A DNA stretch of 64,000 nt from Centropus unirufus (lineage: Eukaryota > Chordata > Aves > Cuculiformes > Centropidae), in NCBI GenBank assembly GCA_013397695.1, contig VYZI01000206.1, forward strand, positions 554,588 to 618,587. Reading direction: 5' to 3'. Numbering within the stretch: the first letter of the stretch is position 1; each line of letters begins with the position of its first letter. The notes under the pieces are model-generated. The model saw nothing but the letters and a program-made list of their open reading frames with translations. It was not told the origin of the DNA and did not search any database. A program made the translations under genes and the position numbers. Positions 27,341 to 39,961 of the stretch are shown piece after piece.

Positions 27341-27347
27341 TGAAATA

Positions 27348-27413
27348 TTTATTAACTAGCTAGTAAAAGACATTAAAGAGCACCTTGCCTTAAAATTTTG
27401 GCACACTTTTTAT
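27348..27413 (-). terminator. Two candidate poly(A) signals, minus strand
   Basis: On the minus strand AATAAA lies at 27413-27408 and at 27353-27348. These are about 310 and 370 bases past the stop codon of the candidate terminal exon, a plausible 3' UTR length. Confidence 0.35.
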
Positions 27414-27722
27414 TGTTTTTCATTAGCACAGCTGAACAGTAACAGTGGAATCAGGCAGGGAGGAAAGTAAACCTTGAGCAATATATGATATAAACCTACT
27501 GGTAATCTACAGGGTCAGTGAAAGAAATGTTTCCATACAGATTCCAAACTGAACAAATTATTTCAGTTTTTGCAATATCTTCCAGTTTCATCCATATGGC
27601 ATTATTTGCTTAACACCATTTAACCAATAGCAGTCAGAACAAAGCACAAAATTATACAAATTTCTGGGCTCCAGAACATTAATAGTTCATTTAATTTCTC
27701 TGCACTTGTTACAAGTAAAATA

Positions 27723-27885
27723 TTAATATCCAAAGGAAGCTTCTGAATCACCAAAATGCTTAATGTTGATGGCCTTGTCGGTATTCAGGCTTACTTGTCC
27801 TGGCATTTTTCTGCACATGGTAACAACGACTGCAAAACCTGACGTCAGCATTGTTACTATAGGTAGCCAAAGTACTCCTAAATTT
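27723..27885 (-). CDS. Candidate last exon of an unknown membrane protein gene
   Basis: A strong acceptor (CATCCCATTTGTTTGTCACAG on the minus strand) ends at 27886. The exon then reads one base to complete a codon plus 53 residues to a TAA at 27725-27723. The peptide starts NLGVLWLPIVTMLTSGFAVV, a good transmembrane helix. A basic CRKMPGQ stop-transfer-like segment and a short polar tail ending DSEASFGY follow. AATAAA signals follow at a reasonable distance. I do not recognise the protein. If real, it is the C-terminus of a membrane protein whose other exons lie at higher coordinates. The proposed exon at 28379-28467 ends in phase 0 and does not join this one in phase, so at least one exon is missing or one call is wrong. 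Confidence 0.35.
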
Positions 27886-27889
27886 CTGT

Positions 27890-28375
27890 GACAAACAAAT
27901 GGGATGAAAGAGATTACTAGCATATTACTACCCCTCTTCTGGGTCAATTTAATCATTCATATGTACTTTGCAGGCAGAATATAGCCAACTTAAATGCACA
28001 AACAGTTTTTAGTGGCTATAGCACACTAAAGGCACACAGAAGGAAATACATGCTGTTCCATTTAGCCTAAATCATCATAGAAAAATGAAGTGCCGAATTA
28101 CAGAATCACAATAAAGAAATCTGGAGTAAGTACCCCAACAGTAACATAGTTAATGTGGGTAGCATCAGTTTACCAGGAAATGTCATGAGGAACTTGCTTA
28201 CTACAAAAGTGCTCTATCCATTTCAATACTGTTTGCACAACAAGTATTGCAAGTTCTTTCAGTAGAGATTTTAAGATTATTTGAGATTTCTAAGTGCTTG
28301 TTTGCCAAATGTCAGTTCAGGTTGTTTTGCATTTTATTTCAACAGATATAGGAGCGACTTATTGAAATATTTTCT
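27890..28375. other. Possible intron, nothing assigned
   Basis: A further minus-strand open segment (about 28200-28258) ends at a GTAAGC donor, but its acceptor lacks a pyrimidine tract and its phase fits neither neighbour. It is not called. Confidence 0.3.
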
Positions 28376-28378
28376 CAC

Positions 28379-28467
28379 CGTATTTGTTTTCCTGACTGTT
28401 GAGGGTATATTAGCAACTTCTTTTGGGTCAGTTTGTACAGCTGGTTTTAATTTCACATGCAGAAACT
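28379..28467 (-). CDS. Candidate internal exon, gene unknown
   Basis: Flanked on the minus strand by an acceptor (TTTTTAAGTAACATGCAG) and a consensus donor (ACG then GTGAGA). It is open in one frame only and encodes 29 residues after a two-base partial codon, beginning FLHVKLKPAVQ and ending TVRKTNT. I do not recognise it. The opposite strand is also open here, which weakens the case. It could belong with the terminal exon at 27723-27885, though the phases do not join directly. Confidence 0.27.
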
Positions 28468-28538
28468 CTGCATGTTACTTAAAAACTTACAAAGAACTTT
28501 AAAGTGTAAAGCAATTACATAATGACTCAACACACATT

Positions 28539-28559
28539 AAAGACCCTTGAAGGGTCTTT
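28539..28559. repeat. Perfect 10-bp-arm palindrome
   Basis: AAAGACCCTT, one spacer base, then AAGGGTCTTT. A GGGTCTTTGG segment repeats the right arm immediately after. The palindrome lies about 75 bases before a pure A run. Confidence 0.9.
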
Positions 28560-28653
28560 GGGTCTTTGGTGGGCTAAGGAAGCACCAGTCTGCGAAAAGA
28601 GGCTGAACCGCCAACATCTCCACTGGAAACAGAAAAAAAAAAAAAAAAAAAAA
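28560..28653 (+). mobile_element. Possible retroposed sequence with A21 tail
   Basis: About 70 bases of GC-richer DNA end in 21 consecutive A (28633-28653). The composition and tail suggest the 3' end of a retroposed RNA, but I do not recognise the parent and see no clear target duplication. A simple A-rich microsatellite is the alternative. Confidence 0.3.
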
Positions 28654-28659
28654 GAAAAA

Positions 28660-31600
28660 CAAACCTATTCAACTGATAGACAATACATTTCAGACTAATG
28701 GAATGAAATGCATTTTGTTAATGTATACTGAACTTGTGAAACTCATTGCCAAGAAATATTTCTGAAGTCAGAATCTCTGTAGCACTAAATGGATTTGATT
28801 TCTTTGGGCTGTGAGAACATTAATGGTAATTCTGAACCAGAGGGAGCAAGTTGTCATCCTTTTGTCTATAATCAAACCAGATTTGACAGAATGTAACATT
28901 TTTTATTCAGTTTTATGTTTCTCCAATGAGAATGGCTTTTACATAATTCTGGTGCAGATGATAGTGCACAAGTTTGGAGCCGTGTTACTAACCTGGATGG
29001 ATCACTGTCTCTACCTTGAGTGCCTCCAGGTTCTGTAGCAGATAAAATGTTTATCTCTGAAAAGCTTAATCTATTTTAAGAAAACAGAGGTAAATTCTAC
29101 AACATATTGGAACTGACTCAAGGCTACCTAGGCACATTTTCCTCTGTGGTTTTAAATTTTAATCTCAAGATTAGCCTGGTAGATATTATGAGTAGGTAAA
29201 CTGGGAATTCTAGTGATAATGACCAGATATTTGTTTGTTAAATGTTTTTCTAACAGGAAAAATATACTGGGATTTTCCAAAATAATCATATGTGGTAATT
29301 TGGATATTAATCACCAAATATCAACTAAGCATATGAGAACAATTACAGCACAAAAATTTAAATTATTTTTACTACTGTCACTCTGAAGGATCTGTCCCAC
29401 AAACCCACTTTTTTTTACTGGACAATTTCCTTCAAACTTGTCTCCAGGATGTTCATCCATCGAGACACTTCATCATGTTACTTATTCATGTAAAATACAT
29501 ACTTGTATATGAATGTCTGCAAAAGTACTCTGTTCTCACTTCAGAAGCTGAAACATCCAGGACCCATCCTCAGCTTGGGCTCCAGAAAAGTTAGTGGAAT
29601 CATGCCATCATGTCATCTGGCGTACAGCACTTCTCTTCTGAATGCTTTCACTTCTCCCGGTGCTTCCTTCACATGTATTGAGACAGGGAGAGTCCATTAT
29701 TTCACTCAGTTCAAGCTTCTTTGTAAGAGAAAGTTACAGCAGAGTTGCAGCATTCACTCCAGGACCTGCCTGTAACAGTCTTTATGAATTCTACACTCTC
29801 GCAGGCCAAAGTTGTTAAAACCTCCAGCCAAGCAAAAGAGATGGAGAAAGCAGTAGATGATGGGAGGTGTAATACATATACACTACTTGTCAGGAAAAGA
29901 AAGTCTCTGGTAAAGAATATAAAGCAGAAGGTAGGAACTGGAGAAAGTTTAAAGAGAAATAATGTGAACAATGTAGAAGATAGAAGGTGAGATCTACTGG
30001 CAGCAGATAAGGAGTTTCACACTTCCAATGCAGTATTATTAAAATGTGTCAAAATGCCATAGAAAAACATTTATCTGTATAGTCAAAGCAAAATGCTTCA
30101 AGCTAATCCTCAACAAACAAATATAAAGAAATAAACCAGAAAGGACTTTCAGTGGGCTGAAACAGTTGATAGCTCAACAGTGCTATGGGTTTAAGTAGCC
30201 AAATGAAGAGGTTGGCTTTATTATTTAAGTGTTTCTTAAGACTGCCATTTTAACCTGCTACCAGCAATGTTCAGTCCTTGTGCCAGGACTTTCAGTGAGT
30301 TATGTCATCCTCATTCAGGTCACAAGCAATGCAGTCAGCCAAGAGAAACAGCACAACAGCAGTTCATATCCACTGAGTGCCAAATGGTCACAGAAAGTGC
30401 TTCTTGGTGGGGTATGGTTTGAAAAAGCCAGGCTTGGTAGAAACTGAAATCTTCTCAAAAGAAATTGCAAGGAAATTGTGGGGTCATTAGAAAGATTGTT
30501 TTGACCCTGAAATTTGAGAGAGGTGGAGGCAAGCTGGAAAATATCAGGGGGGAAGCTCCAGTGATGTCATATGTGTATGAGCTGTGGTGAGATGAGTGCA
30601 GTGTTTGTTCCATTGAACCCAGGCAAGCCTCACATTGACAACCTTTTACTTGATCTGCTTTAAAAGCAAGCAGCAGATGTTTAGGCCCTGCTGTACCTCT
30701 CCAGCAGTGAAATAAGAAATTATGTTGCAGTTGTTAATTCACAGACTGTTTATCTTGTTTACCCTCCAACAAAGTAATTGCTGCTTGATTATAACTATAA
30801 AAAGGTTTTGCCAGCCATTCATACAGCAGATGTTATTTCCTCCCTGAGCAACTCTTACAGGGTTGGTTCTGCACATCCTACAAACCAAATCATAGCATAC
30901 CGAGCTGAAGTTCACATCCATCTAGTCATAGGCTTTTAGCTGTTGCAAGTCCATCATAGACCTTTTGCTTTTGGGTACCACTTAGTTTCACCCTGTCTCT
31001 ACAAGCAGGCTCATGCTAGGCAGATTTATCTGGACATAACAGTCACAATGGGCCACATCCACAGTTCAGATCCATGAAGGTCTGCAAATTTAATATCGGT
31101 TGAAAGGCTAGTTTTTTACTGGTGACAACCTGCCTCCTTTCTTCCACTGTAAAAGGCATAGCAAAATCTTCCCACACACCTGTCAAACACACAGATGTAC
31201 AAAGACACGTGTATGCATGCATCAGAGCAGCATTATGTACAGATAAGATACCAAATAAACCCAGGGCTGACACCTGAAAATTGCAATTTATTTTCTCTTG
31301 TAAAGGTAGTATGTTTGGGAAAATAAAAATACTACTTCTTTATCAAATAAAGCCCTTCCACTGAAACCTCTTTGAAATAGACTATCTTCTGTCAAGAGTT
31401 TGAACTTCCCAAAATTTATAGGTGCCCTTTTTTTGCCTTTTTTTTTTTTTACATGGAATAAAATTTATGGTGTTCTATAACTCAGGCTTGTTTTTTATGC
31501 AGAGTATTGGTATCACAGCAGTTTACTCCCACATTTAGTAAAGAAAGAAAAATAAAAGCAGTAAAAAGAATTTAAAAACTGAATAATGTAGAAAGTAAGA

Positions 31601-34550
31601 TGTCCTAATTAATTGCAAAACAAGTTCCAGTAATTAAAATAATGCTAAAGGAACTGTATTCAGGAAGAAGGGCCATGGAGATATTTTATTTTCTGTTCAA
31701 GACAGCTTTCCAATTTGAGAACGTAGTGTGGCTGTGCACTGACATAAGGTGTCATGATGAAGTAGGGACACATAGCAGACTGGGTGCTGCTGTCAGGAGA
31801 AGTGCCTACAGTGCACAGGGATTTCTTTCTCAAGTTACTCACTCCTCTGTGTACCCTAGTAAAAAATCAGTCTAAACAGGTCTAGAAGAATCACTGAGGG
31901 CTGGGTGGGAGATTAAGTGGAGGGCTCGGTGAGCAACCTCATCTACTGTACCATCTACAGATGCATGGACCAAGTGAACTTGCTCCCCTGTGTCCTTGAG
32001 CATGCCTCTGCAGTGCAAGAAAGTCAAAGGAGAGAAAATGGAAAAGAGGACAAAAGATCCTGTCTGGGACCATTGTATATGTATTTTGCGGGTGAGACCA
32101 CTGTGGTATATGACTGGAAAGAGACAGAGAGCTACTTCCCCTGTCAAGTGCTCTTCTTGGAGAGATGCAGGACACCTCTATGTGTCCTTGCTAAGGATGC
32201 TTTTTTTAAGCCTTTTAGCTAGTATGCTGCTATTCAGTAGCAGTACAATTGCTGTGCAACAGTTAGTGTCTCTAGTCAATCATTTCCTACCACCACATTT
32301 CAGAAAGCCTGCACTGCTTGTCCAGCTAAGCTGGAGCGAAGTGGACAGACAAAGGTAACATGTTTCACCCATAGAAATACATAGTGAGAGCTCAAGGATA
32401 TAAGCATAGACTGACTCATCTGAAGTGGTCATGTGAGTATCCTGTTGGAGACACCAGCTACCATAACAGAGTCTTGCAGCAGAACACATCAGGTAGTACA
32501 TGCCAGTTTCCACTTTGCTAATTTCCTTCCACACCAAAAAAGGTGACAATTTGTAGACAAAAGTCTACAAATACAGATTTAGAGTAATCGTTATTTGGGG
32601 GTAGGAGGGAAAGGGAGATTTCATAAAGTTTTGCAAATTTTTCACTGGACAAATAGCATCCCATCCAAGAGAATCACATAAAAGATCATATTTATATTGT
32701 TTTTCAGGTAAAGAAAAGTAAATTATAAACCTACTGCTAGCAATGATACTTTACAATAACATACCAGCATAAAATTTTCAAGTAACCGTACAGAAAAAAG
32801 GGGGGTTTTGTTAACAATTATATTGTTTATAAAACAACAAAAATACTACTAAAAATTACTACTAACTTTAGAAACCTTAAAAATGGTAACACTTTAGTAG
32901 TCCTCATTCTTAAAGGAAATGTTTCGATTCTTTGTATTTCACAGAAATAACCCAGAGACATGTCCAAGTACATACATGCATATATGACTTTCAAGAGGAA
33001 TTTAGTGGGAGGAATATTAACAAGAGATTGTCAGTCAGAGTTGTAAGGAAGCAATTAGAACCTTGATTTTCTCACATCACCTACAGCAGCTGGACTTGGA
33101 GCTGAGTCATCCAATAGACTTTTGCTAAGTTGGTGGTCACTGTGATTAAGGAATCTCCCTCACCATCTCAGAATAAAAGCCAGATTTCACAAAAAAACCC
33201 TTTAGTATATTTTTGTTAAAAATTAGAGACACTCTAATAAACATTTTATTTTCACATAAGAAAATAAAAGATTTAAATAAAAAAAAGATTTCTTTTCTTA
33301 ATGTGCAGTTTGATACATTTAAATGCCAGTCTTTCCATAAACGGGCTAATAATCCATTTTTAATAAGTTTGCCAGTCAACAGTCAAGAAAGGAAGCAGCT
33401 ACACTTTCTAATATGCTCTAGAAGTTTTGTTCTGGTCACTGCTCATATAACAAATAAACATGTGGTGCATGACATCTCCCCTACACGCAGCTGCTCTGTC
33501 TCTCTGTAGTGTAAGCCATGATATAATTTGGAACACCAGGCAGAGGAAATAAATGGTTTCTCTAGCAATTAAGCTTCTTCTTTGAGTCATAAGCTGTGAT
33601 GTAAGTCTTCAAGAGCAAACTTGCAATGTGAGGTTTATTTTAAAAACTGTGAGTGCTAGAAATGATATTTTTTGGTTTTGCCTTTTTCAACTTGTATTGT
33701 TGAAACTTACAAATTTTCCTTTCTCTCCTTTCCTCTACCTGTCTCACAATGCTAGCAGCAGAAAAATATCATTGCTGCTGTGCCTCCTTCCCTCTCCTCT
33801 GGGAATCTGATGCCATAAAATGTCCTTTGAATTTTTTCTCTTGAAACTTGGGATCAGCACCATGCCAAAAACCACAGTTTCCTCCAACTTCCTACAAACC
33901 AGCTATTAAGAAGAGTGATGTTCCTGCTCCTACTGGCTTTCTGCATGCACAAGAAGCTAAAAATGCACTGGTAATGGTAATACTCTGTCACCAGACCTAC
34001 AAAGTAAAAGCTGATGACGCAGTCTTGTTATGGAGAATCATAAGCTGTGCACCTTTATTGAGGGTTTTTCTTTCTCATATTTGGGTCTCTTCCTTCTGCA
34101 GCCATGTAATAACTATTCTGATGCTGAGAACTTGTTATTAACCTTTCTTCAGATGATCAGGTACTAGTTGCTCTGTAAGCCCATGTAGTCCCCCAGGTCA
34201 GAGCCAAGAACTGGGCTGGTGGGTGTGCTTATTTTGTAACAGGCTTAGGTTTCTAAGATTGCAAATATCCGACTTTACATAAACTTAAAACCTCAAGAAA
34301 CACTGTTGATATGACACAAGTTTTTCCAAATTTATTATGTAAGCCTGATACAATACAGGGAAAAAACTCATGGCATGTCAGTGGTGTGTCTTGAGGATTT
34401 GAGGTTACTTCTAGTAACAAAGTTTTCCCTACAGAAAGGAAGGACTGCAAATCTTGCTGGTTAAGGAGATTTTACACTCAATCAAATATTTTCATTGCAC
34501 TGAAAAGTAGAAGACCAGTCTGCTGAGCACAGAAAAGGTTAAGAATGGAT
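28660..34550. other. Intergenic or intronic, no gene assigned
   Basis: No recognised repeat. A 50-60 base minus-strand open segment at 31120/31130-31179 has a good acceptor but a weak donor. Overlapping frames near 31.9-32.4 kb lack support. If the minus-strand candidate exons are real, this would be where their upstream exons lie. Confidence 0.35.
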
Positions 34551-34559
34551 AGTATTTAG

Positions 34560-35498
34560 GAGTTAAAGTGCTGCAATCGTGCCAACCAAATGATTAAAGT
34601 CTATCCAGCATGGAGGACAATGGCTGAAATATTAAATATGGGGAGAACTGGCAGAGTGATTATATCACCCTCCCGCAAACCTGCCAAGGCAAGCACAATG
34701 CGGCACAGGATGACTGGAAACATATTCCATGCCCTATGCCACCACCTAGAACACTATCCTGTGTCTTGGAAAGCAAGTTCTATGGCAACGTGGTAGCCCA
34801 GAAGGACTATACCTACCTCAAACCAAGGCAAAGCCGTACATGGAATTGCTTTGTCTTATGAACTAGGTGCACTTGATAGGTAATGCTAAAGGACGGACAA
34901 GTCCAATGTATACCTCCAGGAGATTTGATGTTGGGTGAGAATAGCCAATTAACTGAACTGTCTGATGTTAATTGCTCTATGTTATACTAATGGTTTTCAG
35001 TAATAATCATCCACATTAATGAAGAATGAACTTTGATGAAATTGAGCAAAGTATAGCATGATGGAACCAGAACTGTATTCAACTACCAGTACCCAGAAGC
35101 TTCCTAGAGATCAACATCTTCAACCCACGGACTGTGTAGGGAGTCCACACCAGTTACGTCAGCTGCAAGCTCCAAATACAGCATGTGACAATTCCACATG
35201 GTACACCATCCTCCTTCTGCTTCCAATGTCATTTATCTGCTGCTCCACACTGAAGCTCAGTCACTTTTTGTTGACTGAGTGGACTTCATACTCTCCTGCC
35301 CTCAAAGACTGTTAAGACAGATGGAACACAAAGTAGTGAAATAAATGAACCCAACAGACATTTTAGAGAGACGCCCCATAGGCTGAAGGAATGATATCTC
35401 TATGTGAATACTTAAAAAGATGGGAAAAGCACTAGTGATCAATTTGGAAGTGTGAGACCTGAGCATGATGTAGATAGTGTAGAATAAGGGATTGATAT
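34560..35498 (+). mobile_element. ERVL-type provirus, 3' internal remnant
   Basis: The stretch between about 34560 and the LTR has the appearance of the 3' non-coding end of an avian class III ERV. A conserved-looking segment at 34620-34800 and the block CTGAAGGAATGATATCTCTAT near 35380 fit. So does a purine-rich tract (AGAATAAGGGA, about 35481-35491) directly before the LTR. Short open frames (34590-34796 and 35058-35315) have no domain I can name. Recognition is from memory of the family, not alignment. Confidence 0.5.
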
Positions 35499-36144
35499 TG
35501 TCCTGGTTTAGGCTGAGATATTTAATTTTCTTTCCAGTAGCTTCTGCAATTTGGATTTAGTGTGAGAATAATATCAAAAACATACATTGGTTTAGTTGTT
35601 GTCAGGTAATGTCAAGTTAATTTCTTTCCAGTATCTTCTGATTTTTAGATCTAAGATGAGAAGAATGGGAAAATACAATGGTGTTTTTAGTTGTTGCTAA
35701 ATAATCAAGGAATATCCTAGTTTCCTATTTTTTTCTAGTATACAGGTACAGAGCCAGTATAGCTAACCCAAACTGGCCAACAGAATATTGCATCCCATAT
35801 CATATTCAGTATAAAAATGGGTATTTGCCTGGGGGGTGTGTAGATGTTTTGTGTTCCCACATTCTGATTTCATGGTGCTCTCTGTGATGTCTGCACTCAC
35901 TGTTATTGCTGTGCTCGTTGGAACTGCTGCCTGGGACGGGCAAGCAACTGTATTTTAATTTATTAGTATCATCATTATTGTTTTCATTATCATGTTATAT
36001 TAAACTGTGTTTAACTCAAGTGATGAATTTTACCTTTTACTTCCCAATTCTCCTCCCCAACCCTAGCTGCCAGTGGGGTGGGGTGGTGGTGTGCTGCAGG
36101 AGACAGTGGCTGCATGCTATATAGTTAAGGGCAAAACTACAACA
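35499..36144 (+). mobile_element. ERVL-type LTR, 3' LTR
   Basis: Begins TGTCCTGGTTTAGGC and ends in a GGGCAAAACTACAACA-like segment. The two ends resemble the inverted GGTTTAG/AAACTAC termini of avian ERVL LTRs. Near the end ATTAAACTGTGTTTAACTCA stands in for the usual poly(A) region, followed by a CCTTTTACTTCCCAATTCTC tract and GGGTGGTGGTGTGCTG. U3 contains a diverged tandem duplication of about 95 bp starting at 35522 and 35617. I could not confirm a 5-bp target duplication; the flanks are GATAT and CACCT. Confidence 0.75.
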
Positions 36145-36149
36145 CACCT

Positions 36150-37040
36150 TTAAGTATTTAATTTGCTTTTGCATAAGAATTATTAAAGACATAAGCTCTC
36201 AGCTATGGAGGGGCAAACAATATAATCAATATAATCAATCAATATAATGTGGATTGCTTATGTCCTAGTAGCCAAGAGAGCAAACTTTGGAATAACCAAA
36301 ATAAATCAAAATTTGGGGCCTGATTTAGTCAGTGGTTTCAGACTGAAGTGCACAATGTCTCTGTCTCCCATAAGAAAAATGCTTTGTTTTTAACTTCTTA
36401 AGAGGTTGGCTGGTAATTCTCTCCTTTGAATATAGAAACAACTGAATCCTAATGGGAGCTTTTCATTTTCAGTTATCACAGCTACGCAAGGAACATGTAA
36501 GGAACACTCTAAAGGAACCCACAATGTCTATGTCTCTGACAGAGGCACAATGAATCCATGATTAAAGGATTAAAATCATACAAATGTCAAACACTGAGTT
36601 GTAGTAGGTGAAAGCAGATGACAGAAAAAAAAATACTGAAAATAATTTTCAAAGGAGATTGAGTCCAATTAAAACTTCAAAATTACATCAATTTCATTTA
36701 ACAGATGATTCTTAACCTGAAATAAACCGTATTGATATCCAGATAAGTTATCCATCAATCTTCAACATGACTGTATATTATTCTGACGTCTCTACACACT
36801 GTTTAGAGCATTTAAAAACTAAATAAATACACTTTGGCATTATATATTTTCAGAATGATACATGGTCTTGTGCAATGACTTATCTACCTTATTGGCCAGG
36901 AGAGGCATTGAGAGCTACAGTTTAGTCTGAAGAAGGGGAGACAGGAGGGGGGATATACACATGCTAACATATGTAAACCAGACAGGAGGAAAGAGAAAGA
37001 CAGTCTTTTCTCACAGATATCCAGCGAGCAGGTAAGAGGA
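36150..37040. other. Intergenic, no gene seen
   Basis: AT-rich DNA with a small ATATAATCA reiteration near 36218-36248. No gene signal. Confidence 0.45.
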
Positions 37041-37046
37041 GCTAAA

Positions 37047-37289
37047 TACAAATTCACAGGAGGTTCCATTGAAATGTTTTTTAAAACAAAAACCTATACT
37101 TTTTGCTGTGACAGTAGTCAAGTAGTTGAGCAGGCTGCTCAGAGAGGTTGTGTAGTCTCTGACCCTGGAGATATGCAAAACCTGACTGGTCAGTGTCCTG
37201 AACAACCTATTCCAAGAGATCTTGCTTTGATGGATAAGCTAGAAGATCTTCAGAGATATTTCCCAGCCACAACAATTCTGCAACTGTAG
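37047..37289 (+). mobile_element. CR1 LINE 3' end, diverged
   Basis: Shows the order of a CR1 3' UTR: an ACAGGAGGTTCCATTGAA block, then GAGCAGGCTGCTCAGAGAGG, then CTGGAGATATGCAAAACCTG, then GATGGATAAGCTAGAAGATC, ending near an AACAATTCTGCAA tail. It is older than the other copies. Confidence 0.85.
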
Positions 37290-37294
37290 AAATG

Positions 37295-39955
37295 AACACC
37301 TATAGTTAAAATCAACAGAGATTCGGATAAAGGAACCCAAAGTACAGGGGAAATATTTTCGAGGATTAAATTGCCTTTAATGTAGAAAATGCTACTCTAA
37401 ACATTTAAATCCCTGTTCTTCCTTTTTATGGCTCAGTGCTGGTAGGAGGAAAGTAAGGGGTGGGGAAAAGGCTGCTAAGAAGAGGGAAAACTAGTAGAGA
37501 AGAGGGAAACAGAAAATTTCATTGAAGCTAACAATTTGGCAAATGTAAAGCAACAAAAGCTCTGCTGAGCCCTGAACATTGCTTGATGGAGTACACAGAC
37601 ATAGAGCCATGTGAACATCTGTGTCTTTCTGTAAACAATGTCTATGCTTAGAAAGTAAGCCTTGCTGTTTATCTGAGGCTAACTGTGTCATGTGAAAAAC
37701 TAATCTATGATACCACGGGGATAATATCATTAGTAAGTAGGTAAAATAGATGGCACTGGATGCACTGACAATCAATTCTGCAAGCATGTCTGACACATAG
37801 CATGGGAATTGTATAAAGGTTTCAGTGACAAATCCAGACCTGAAGATCCAAAGCCTGTAAGTAATAACACAGGGAACTAATTTGATTCTCAATTTTTAAA
37901 AATATTTTGCTCTATTGTTCTGAGCTAAGTAACTGCTCTGTTGGGGTCCAGTGCATCTTCTGGTCTCTGCCAGCTTGCAAATCACACTGTTTGTCCCATT
38001 GTTAAACTGAGCTAACACCCCAACCCTTATGGTATGGCACTCTTTCTACTGATTTCAGAAATGTAAGACTTGGCCCTGAAGAGAAATCCTCTGCCTTTCC
38101 ACTGAGAATCAGTGTTTTTCAATGAAATGTTTGATTAGATATAATTTCTTTAGAAACCCACCACCACTGAAGGTGCCAGGCCATTGCTTCTCAGTCATTT
38201 TTTCCTAAGAAATTAGTTAGCTCTAAGTGATATAAGTTTTTAAATTAATGGAGTTGATTCTCTACCTATTCCCTCAGATTCATTTATCCATTAATCTTTT
38301 TTTTTCTTTCTGTTCTATACCATTGAAGACAAAATTTCCAGTGAAAATAATTTTGCTAAGTGTAATAGTTTTACTAAACTGAATGCCAGTGTTTCTGCTG
38401 GTCCTCATTTCCAAGGAGGTTGCAGTTTCCCCGTGAGATAAGCCAGAAGGAAGGCTTCTCATTCAGATACTGGCCTAGGAACCACAATGAATGTGCCTTA
38501 GTGCTGCATGACTTTGGCTAGCCAGTGTGGTTTTCATCTTTCAGTTCCACGTCATCAAAAGGTCAGTGATAATAAGACGTTTCCACTGATCTTGATTCTT
38601 GCATATCTTGCATATTCCTCTCTATTTCTGGTAATTTCAAAATAAGTAAAATACTTCATGACTAGCATATTTCTCAAGAATTTCTCTTCATTTGGAATTG
38701 AATTTGGGCTCCAATTAAAGTTATCTTCAAGAAAAAGACTGAAAATCAGATTTTTTCAGATCCATACAAAAACAGTTTGTGTAAAGCATATGCCTACATA
38801 TATTAGCAAGGTTTAATCTTGGCAGATGTCACTTTGAATGCTGTTACAACAGAGAAAACGGAATCAGCTAAGTTATTATTACTTTGCTTACTCTCAATGT
38901 CACTCTGCATGTTCAGTTTTATAAAACAGAGAGGGGAAGAGAATTTAACAGTAGTAGAGCAATTACACTGAGAGTAGTTCAGGGCTGACACAAAGCCATT
39001 CTTGTGGGAATATTTCAACTTTTCCTCTTAGACCAGTATTAAGCAGAACTGATGATACATTTCAGGACCCGGAAGCTGAGTAGCACCAAGGCAGACTCAA
39101 GGCTGGCAGCGCAAAACTGAAATAGCTAGAACCTCAACTTTTTTCTATCCTTGCTAAGTACTAGCCAACAACAAGAGTAGGTTGCTTGGTGGATGAGCTG
39201 GGTGCCTAGGCACAGGGAAGAACCTGAGGGGCTGAGCTGATGCACAACTAATGCACAATTAGTGAGGCCCCAACATAGGCCCCTGGCACCTCTGCTTGTG
39301 CCAGCCCAAGTCAGGATATGCAGCTGCATCATGCCAGAGCCAGCCAGCAGCAAAAGCAGCCAATCCGCAGGGGAAGGGCTGGAGTGGTGTGCATTAACCT
39401 CACAAGATTTATGTTTTGCCCATATATTGCTTTATCTGGTCGGATATGTGAGATGTTCCGGGCATACACAGGAAAAAAAGGGAAGGTGCTAAAAGGAGAA
39501 AAGGTGAAGAAAAAAGAAAGAGCAGAGGAAAAATGTCAGATCTAGAGCAGTTAGGCATTTTGGAAACTGAGAAAGCTTAGATTATCAGCTGTCATTTTAT
39601 GATTTTAAGATTACCATTAAGCATTCAAAATACCGGGGCCTTCCAGAAGAGCCTATGACCTTCTGGCAAGTGGTGCTTTCCTGCTGGTATCCACTATTTA
39701 TCTCAAACTCTGGGATGAAGAAAGGCACTCACTCCTTGTAATGAAAAAATGAAAAAGATCAGATCTCCCAGGATATATACATATAAAAAAAAAACCTCCA
39801 TTCAACCAGGCTGAGAGTAGACATGTATATCCATCTAGGATCACACTAAACAGTAATACTAATGTGTTGAACACTCAAATGGAAAAGAGGCCAACATAGT
39901 GAAACATGAGACTATCTTTCATTCTAAATCCACTTAAACTTGCAAAATATTGTTT
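37295..39955. other. Intergenic, no gene seen
   Basis: No recognisable gene or repeat. A minus-strand 133-codon frame at 37491-37892 has no supporting feature. Confidence 0.4.
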
Positions 39956-39961
39956 TTCTAG

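Noticed and set aside
31917..32358. Overlapping plus-strand frames of 101 and 122 codons
   Set aside because: The two frames compete over the same bases, and neither shows a domain or convincing exon boundaries.
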